Positions 59,803-64,000 of a DNA stretch of 64,000 nt are shown here, piece by piece (within the stretch, counting starts at the first letter, position 1; every line of letters starts with the position of its first letter). This stretch comes from CAZQFV01 sp964592645 (lineage in GTDB: Bacteria; Chloroflexota; Chloroflexia; DTKN01). A model generated the notes under the pieces. The model had not been told where the DNA came from and did no database searches. It was given only the letters and a program-made list of their open reading frames with translations. Made by a program: the position numbers and the translations under genes. The stretch lies in the NCBI GenBank assembly GCA_964592645.1, contig CAZQFV010000007.1, positions 62,001 to 126,000 on the forward strand, read 5' to 3'.

Positions 59803-60936
59803 TTGTCCAGCGATCGGTCCAATAGCCGCGGCATCCCCCTTCCGCTGCTCACCTATTGGAAACCGGAGGCCGAGGGGGAGTGGGACCTCGTCCAGGGGCT
59901 CCTGGCCCCCCTTCCGGATCCGCTGCTCCGGGAGCTCCTGGCGCACTACTATATCTCGGCCAAGACCTGGCCGTTGGTCCTGCTCACCGGCCGGCCGGAG
60001 ACCGACCGGGGCCGCCTCTTCTACCTCCTGGCCCAGGGGATTGCCGGCTGCGCCGACGGCCAGGTTCTGTTGCTCTCCGCCCAATCCCGCTGGGAGAACA
60101 ACGGCGGGAAAGAGAGCGCCAACTGCCCCGGCGACCCCTCTCGCCCCCTCCTGGGCGCCCTCCAGGGACGGTTCAACACCTGGGCTTTTATGGACATGCT
60201 AACCGACGCCGCCCTGCCCGGCAACGAGGGCCTGGCCTACTTCTTGGGCCTGGACCAGGCCACGCCCGATGAATTGCGGGAGTACCTAGACCTCTATTTG
60301 GTGCGACACGAGGAGGGACCGCAGCCGCTGCCGGCCAACGTCTACCTGACCGCCATCGTCTCCGTGCCCGGTGGCGCCTGGTGCTTGCCGCCCTTCCTGC
60401 TGGACCGCGTCGGCGTCGTCGAGGTCAGCGTCCCCTGGCCCGCGGAAAGCCCCCCGTCCGCGCCCTCTTGCCCCCCCGTCGGGTGGCAGCGCGCCTTTCT
60501 GCGCAGCACGCTGCGGGACCCGGAACGAGCCCGCCGGAGGCTACAGACCATTGGCCTGCTGGGGGAGTTCCAACGCCTGCTGGAAGGTTTGCCCGCGGCA
60601 TTGCGGGCCGCCATCGACCCCCAGCGCCGGGAGGGGCTGCTCCTCTACGCCGCCAACAGCTTTACCGCCGAGGGCCACGGGCTTCTCGACCGGGTGGCGC
60701 GGGCCAACCTGCGCCAGGCCCTGGACCTGCAACTGGCGCAACGGTTGCTGCCGTGCATCGCTCCCGAACTCCCCTGGTCCACGGAGGCGCAAGAAGAGGT
60801 CCTAAAACGCCTGGGCGGATCGTTTCCCCGGACCCATGCCCGGGTGCGCCGCCTGTGGCTCGAACAACAAGCCGGCGAGGTATCCACGGAGGCCGCCGCC
60901 CCGTCTTCCTCGCCTATCGAAAGGAGACGCCGATGA
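59803..60936 (+). CDS. AAA+/McrB-like protein with degenerate Walker A
   Basis: 377 residues from a TTG start with GGAGGAGGG ahead. WPLVLLTGRPETDRGRLFYLLAQ (in part, residues ~56-78) aligns with the P-loop region of McrB-like AAA+ proteins, but the GxPGTGK(S/T) lysine loop is lost (GRPETDRG). The later segment LPANVYLTAIVSVPGG then LDRVGVVEV fits the sensor-1 and arginine-finger region of that family. It probably does not hydrolyse ATP. It is translationally coupled to the next gene (ATGA) and four bases after rlmB. Role unknown; the AAA relation is my inference from motif order. Confidence 0.6.
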   Translation: MSSDRSNSRGIPLPLLTYWKPEAEGEWDLVQGLLAPLPDPLLRELLAHYYISAKTWPLVLLTGRPETDRGRLFYLLAQGIAGCADGQVLLLSAQSRWENNGGKESANCPGDPSRPLLGALQGRFNTWAFMDMLTDAALPGNEGLAYFLGLDQATPDELREYLDLYLVRHEEGPQPLPANVYLTAIVSVPGGAWCLPPFLLDRVGVVEVSVPWPAESPPSAPSCPPVGWQRAFLRSTLRDPERARRRLQTIGLLGEFQRLLEGLPAALRAAIDPQRREGLLLYAANSFTAEGHGLLDRVARANLRQALDLQLAQRLLPCIAPELPWSTEAQEEVLKRLGGSFPRTHARVRRLWLEQQAGEVSTEAAAPSSSPIERRRR

Positions 60937-62003
60937 AAGCCATCATCCTCTGCGCCGGCCGGGGCACGCGCCTGCGCCCGCTCACCTTCAGCAACGCCAA
61001 ACACCTCATCCCGATCGCCAATAAGCCGGTGATGCTCTACGGACTGGAGGCGATCATCGCCGCCGGCGTCACCGAGGTCGGCGTCATCGTCGGCGAGAAC
61101 CGCAGCGAGTTTGTGCGCGAGCTGGGCAGCGGCGAGCGCTGGGGAATCCATATCTCCTACATCACCCAGGAGGAGCCCAAGGGGCTGGCCCATGCCGCCC
61201 GGGTGGCCAAGGACTTTGTGCAGAACGAGCCCTTCCTGATGTACCTGGGGGACAATCTCTTCCAGTCGGGGATGAAAGAGGCCGTGAAGCTGTTCATGGC
61301 CCACCAGCCCCGGGCGCTCACCTTCCTCTGCGAGGTCGAGGACCCCCGGGCCTACGGGGTAGCCGAGCTGGAGGGCGACCGCGTCGTGCGGGTGGTGGAA
61401 AAACCCAAGGAACCGCGGAGCAACTGGGTCCTCGCCGGCGCCTACATCTTTGATCCCATGGTCTTTGGCATCATCGACAATCTGAAGCCCTCCTGGCGGG
61501 GCGAATACGAGATCACCGACGCCATCCAGGGGCTCATCGACTGCGGCGCGCCGGTGATGCCCTACTTTGTCCGCGGCTGGTGGGTGGACACGGGCAACGC
61601 CTCCGACATGCTGCGGGCCAACCGCCTCGTCCTGCGGCAGATCGAGACGCAGGTGGGGCAGGGCGTGCTCGTGGACGGGTGCTCGGCCGTCATCGGCGAC
61701 GTCATCCTGGGGGACAACGTGCTGATCCACAACAGCACCGTGCGCGGGCCGGCCATCATCGGCGCCCAGAGCCAGATCATCGACTCGTTTGTTGGCTCGT
61801 TCACCTCGATCGGCCGCGAGGTGCGGATCGAGCACAGCGAGATCGAGCACAGCATCGTCATGGACGGCTGCACGATCTGCAACGTCGAGGGGCGCATCGA
61901 CGACAGCGTCTTTGGGCGCAATATCTCCCTGCTGCGCGGCGAGAGCCTTCCCCGGACGCACAAGTTCCTGCTGGCCGACGACAGCCAGGTGCGCCTGGTC
62001 TGA
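60933..62003 (+). CDS. Glucose-1-phosphate thymidylyltransferase, long form with left-handed beta-helix
   Basis: 356 residues. The nucleotidyltransferase signature GRGTRLRPLTFSNAKHLIPI, the sugar-binding YLGDNLFQSGM and the magnesium-site WWVDTGN are present. The C-terminal ~110 residues are a hexapeptide-repeat beta-helix (VIGDVILGDNVLIHNSTVRG), as in the StrD/long RmlA type. It makes dTDP-glucose (or a related NDP-sugar) for cell-surface or secondary metabolite sugars. AAAGGAG precedes ATG 60933, which overlaps the previous stop. Confidence 0.9.
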   Translation: MKAIILCAGRGTRLRPLTFSNAKHLIPIANKPVMLYGLEAIIAAGVTEVGVIVGENRSEFVRELGSGERWGIHISYITQEEPKGLAHAARVAKDFVQNEPFLMYLGDNLFQSGMKEAVKLFMAHQPRALTFLCEVEDPRAYGVAELEGDRVVRVVEKPKEPRSNWVLAGAYIFDPMVFGIIDNLKPSWRGEYEITDAIQGLIDCGAPVMPYFVRGWWVDTGNASDMLRANRLVLRQIETQVGQGVLVDGCSAVIGDVILGDNVLIHNSTVRGPAIIGAQSQIIDSFVGSFTSIGREVRIEHSEIEHSIVMDGCTICNVEGRIDDSVFGRNISLLRGESLPRTHKFLLADDSQVRLV

Positions 62004-62008
62004 CATCA

Positions 62009-62134
62009 CCAGTCCGGGACCACAAAGGCACGAAGAACTGCTCTCTGCCTACCACAAAGGCACGAGGAATGTAGAGACTTGGTGCCTTTGTGTCTTCGTG
62101 GTGGCCAACAGGGGTTTCCTTGGCGTCTTTGTGG
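62009..62134. repeat. CACAAAGGCACGAAG-family dispersed repeats
   Basis: ACCACAAAGGCACGA occurs twice in direct order (from 62019 and 62051), and GTGCCTTTGTG (62082-62092) is the exact complement of CACAAAGGCAC (62053-62063), making an 11-base stem. Further ends read TCTTCGTGGT and TCTTTGTGG. The same family is at 46958 and, weaker, at 52286. No gene. Confidence 0.7.
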
Positions 62135-63079
62135 TTAGTCGCTCTTGCGTAGGCGCGTGATCAGCACCAGCGCGCCGACGATGATCGCCGTGGCCAGGAG
62201 GACGCGCGGCGTCAGCTCTTCCCCTCCCAGCAGCGCGCCGATGGCGACGGCCACCAGCGGGTTGACATAGGCATAGGTCGAGACCAGGGGCGTGGGCGCG
62301 ACGCGCAGCAGCCAGGTGTAGGCCGAGAATCCGGCCCACGAGCCGACGACCACCAGGTAGGCCAGGCCGGCCCAGGAGCGGGCCGACGCGGCTGCGACGT
62401 CCAGGCGTCCCCACTCGCCGACCACGGTGCCCAGGATGAGCAGGCCGGCCCCCCCGGCCAGCATCTCCATCCCCGTCCCCAGCAGCGGCGAGGCCGGCAG
62501 CTCCGCCTGCCGGCTGTAGAGGGAGCCCACCGCCCAGAGGAGCGCGCCCAACAGCACGGCCCCAGCGCCCAGCAGGTCCAGCGTGCCTCCCTGCCCCAGG
62601 AGCTGCCGTGGGCCGATGAGCACGACGATGCCGCCAAAGCCCACCAGGACCCCCAGCAGGGCCCACGCCGCGGGCTTGCGGTTGCCGGGCAAGACCAGGT
62701 CGGCCAGCAGCATCCACAGCGGCGCCGTCGCCACGAGCAGCGAGGCCGCCCCCGAGGACACCCGCTGCTCGGCCCAGACCACGCAGCCGTTGCCGCCAAG
62801 GAGCAGAAAGGCGCCGACGATGGCCGCCGAGCGCCACTGCCGCGGTGTCGGGGCGGGGTCGCCGCGCAGCCGCCGGAAGAGAAAGAGCAGGCCGCCGGCG
62901 ATGATAAACCGCACGCCGGCCGACAGCCAGGGCGGCAGTCCCTCGACGACGAAACGGATCGCCAGGTAGGTGGACCCCCAGGCGATATAGACGGTGACCA
63001 GGGCGGCCCAGATGGACAACGACGATGGGCGGGGCCTTGTGGCCGGTGCGCCGGGGCTGGGCTGGGGGGAGCGGGCCAT
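62135..63079 (-). CDS. EamA/DMT-family permease (YedA-like)
   Basis: 314 residues, ten membrane helices in two EamA repeats. The first helix VYIAWGSTYLAIRF and the second repeat LLWAVGSLYSRQ, with YAYVNPLVAVAIG near the end, are typical of drug/metabolite exporters such as YedA. Substrate unknown. AGGAGGT precedes ATG 63079. Transcribed from the promoter at 63133-63161. Confidence 0.9.
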   Translation of the reverse strand: MARSPQPSPGAPATRPRPSSLSIWAALVTVYIAWGSTYLAIRFVVEGLPPWLSAGVRFIIAGGLLFLFRRLRGDPAPTPRQWRSAAIVGAFLLLGGNGCVVWAEQRVSSGAASLLVATAPLWMLLADLVLPGNRKPAAWALLGVLVGFGGIVVLIGPRQLLGQGGTLDLLGAGAVLLGALLWAVGSLYSRQAELPASPLLGTGMEMLAGGAGLLILGTVVGEWGRLDVAAASARSWAGLAYLVVVGSWAGFSAYTWLLRVAPTPLVSTYAYVNPLVAVAIGALLGGEELTPRVLLATAIIVGALVLITRLRKSD

Positions 63080-63132
63080 AACGGGGAAACCTCCTGGCGT
63101 CGACCCGGCAAAGCACCCGGTCGACGGGGGCG

Positions 63133-63161
63133 ATTATCCCACCGTTGGCGGGTCCTGTCAA
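63133..63161 (-). promoter_or_regulatory. Sigma-70 promoter of the EamA permease gene
   Basis: On the minus strand TTGACA (63156-63161) and GATAAT (63133-63138), 17-base spacing. Confidence 0.75.
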
Positions 63162-63166
63162 ACGCT

Positions 63167-63195
63167 TTGCACGGCCGGCGCGCTTGTGCTATACT
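63167..63195 (+). promoter_or_regulatory. Sigma-70 promoter of the desaturase gene
   Basis: TTGCAC (63167-63172) and TATACT (63190-63195), 17-base spacing. Back-to-back with the permease promoter, five bases apart. Confidence 0.75.
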
Positions 63196-63266
63196 ACTGG
63201 TGTGCGGACTCGCCGTGGCGCGCCCCCAACATGGAGGCGGATGTGTGCACTGCAAAGGAGGCCCCC

Positions 63267-64000
63267 ATGGTGACTCAGACTACAGCATCCAGACCCGCGT
63301 GGTACGGCAAGCTTCTCCCGTACGACCAGGTGGACCTGCGCCGGGCCATCTGGCAGTTGGTCAACACCTTTGTTCCCTACATCCTGCTATGGTATCTGAT
63401 GGCGCGCTCCATCCAGCTCGGCTACAGCTACTGGCTGACCCTGGCCATGGCCGTGGTAGCGGCCGGCCTGATGGTGCGCATCTTTATCTTTTTCCACGAC
63501 GCCGTCCACGGCTCCTTCTTCGCCTCGCCCCTGGCCAACAAGGTCCTGGGCTATGTCACCGGTATCCTCACCTTTACTCCCTACGAGGAGTGGCGCCGCA
63601 CCCACAGCGCCCACCACGCCATGGCCGGCGACCTGGACCGCCGCGGCGTCGGCGACGTCTGGACGATGACCGTCGATGAGTACCGTGCGGCCTCCCCCTG
63701 GCAGCGGCTGGCCTACCGCGTCTACCGCAACCCGCTGGTCACCTTTGGCCTGGGGCCGGTCTATATGTTCATCCTGATGCACCGCATCCCGGGCAAGGGG
63801 GCCCGCCCGCGCGACATCTGGAGCGTGCACCTCACCACCCTGGGCTGCGCTGCCATGGTCGCCGGGCTCAGCCTGTTGATCGGGCTGCGCACCTACCTGC
63901 TCATCCAGGTGCCGGTGATCCTGATGGGCGGCGCCGCGGGCGTATGGCTCTTTTATTTCCAGCACAACTTCCAGGGCATGTACTGGGCCCGCCGCGGCGA
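63267..64000 (+). CDS. Fatty acid desaturase, partial
   Basis: About 244 N-terminal residues; the gene runs off the right edge. Membrane helices alternate with the histidine boxes HDAVHGS (first) and HSAHH (second), and QHNFQGMYWARRG at the edge starts the third region as in acyl-lipid desaturases of Gram-positive type. It introduces a double bond into membrane lipid chains using oxygen and two iron atoms. AAAGGAGG (63254-63261) precedes ATG 63267. Confidence 0.9.
   Translation, partial: MVTQTTASRPAWYGKLLPYDQVDLRRAIWQLVNTFVPYILLWYLMARSIQLGYSYWLTLAMAVVAAGLMVRIFIFFHDAVHGSFFASPLANKVLGYVTGILTFTPYEEWRRTHSAHHAMAGDLDRRGVGDVWTMTVDEYRAASPWQRLAYRVYRNPLVTFGLGPVYMFILMHRIPGKGARPRDIWSVHLTTLGCAAMVAGLSLLIGLRTYLLIQVPVILMGGAAGVWLFYFQHNFQGMYWARRG

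Noticed and set aside
1..64000. CRISPR arrays, tRNA or rRNA genes, complete insertion sequences, phage genes
   Set aside because: No regularly spaced repeats, cloverleaf sequences, rRNA segments, full transposase or phage structural genes were seen on reading the window.

Overview
The window is GC-rich bacterial DNA with tightly packed genes, many ATGA/GTGA stop-start overlaps, strong Shine-Dalgarno sequences (GGAGG) and many near-consensus sigma-70 promoters (TTGACA-17-TATAAT type). The gene mix (CdaA/CdaR, split lysine-ketoglutarate reductase/saccharopine dehydrogenase, DUF4097/DUF2089 proteins, a secreted protein ending in a YLPLV-type motif, palindromic GTAGGGGC repeats) points to a member of the Chloroflexota, probably an Anaerolineae-like lineage. 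This assignment is an inference from gene content; there is no rRNA in the window. An archaeal-type GatDE pair is the main taxonomic surprise.

Layout. 0-7 kb: partial flippase-like membrane protein, ZIP metal transporter, GH1 beta-glucosidase, the two halves of an AASS-like lysine-degrading enzyme as separate genes, uridine kinase. 7.3-13 kb: operon of two DUF4097 proteins, a DUF2089 protein, an MFS transporter and a small protein, four of which share a short helical C-terminal-type module; then a GNAT acetyltransferase. 13-19.6 kb (minus): argF, a 1084-residue TPR protein, and the c-di-AMP synthase pair cdaA-cdaR. 19.9-28.3 kb (plus): a long operon that I regard as the most novel part. It holds a membrane protein with a Cys-Ala repeat tail, a PqqD-fused radical SAM/SPASM enzyme, a cysteine-free paralogue of that enzyme, a 38-residue ORF, a PH-like membrane protein, a coiled-coil protein, a GT4 glycosyltransferase and a third radical SAM enzyme. 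28.4-34.5 kb: DMSO-reductase-type molybdoenzyme operon (A, B, C subunits), a degenerate GGDEF protein and an SDR oxidoreductase. 34.5-38.8 kb: a membrane protein and divergent gatE-gatD.

38.9-46.1 kb: a leader matching the Moco riboswitch consensus with a terminator, then an ECF transporter (substrate subunit fused to sulfite-oxidase-fold domains, double ATPase, T subunit) and four surface proteins, three with sulfite-oxidase-fold domains and one joining such a region to an alkaline-phosphatase-superfamily enzyme. Together they look like a riboswitch-controlled uptake system for molybdenum/tungsten or for the molybdenum cofactor itself. 46.1-47.2 kb: CHASE2/cyclase pseudogene and a patch of dispersed repeats. 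47-56 kb (minus): a double 5'-nucleotidase with PKD domain, an MBL-fold hydrolase, and a MacAB-type ABC export operon. 56-64 kb: SAM hydrolase family protein, FmdB zinc ribbon, cysS, RlmB-like methyltransferase, an AAA-like protein with a broken Walker A, a glucose-1-phosphate thymidylyltransferase, EamA transporter and a partial fatty acid desaturase.
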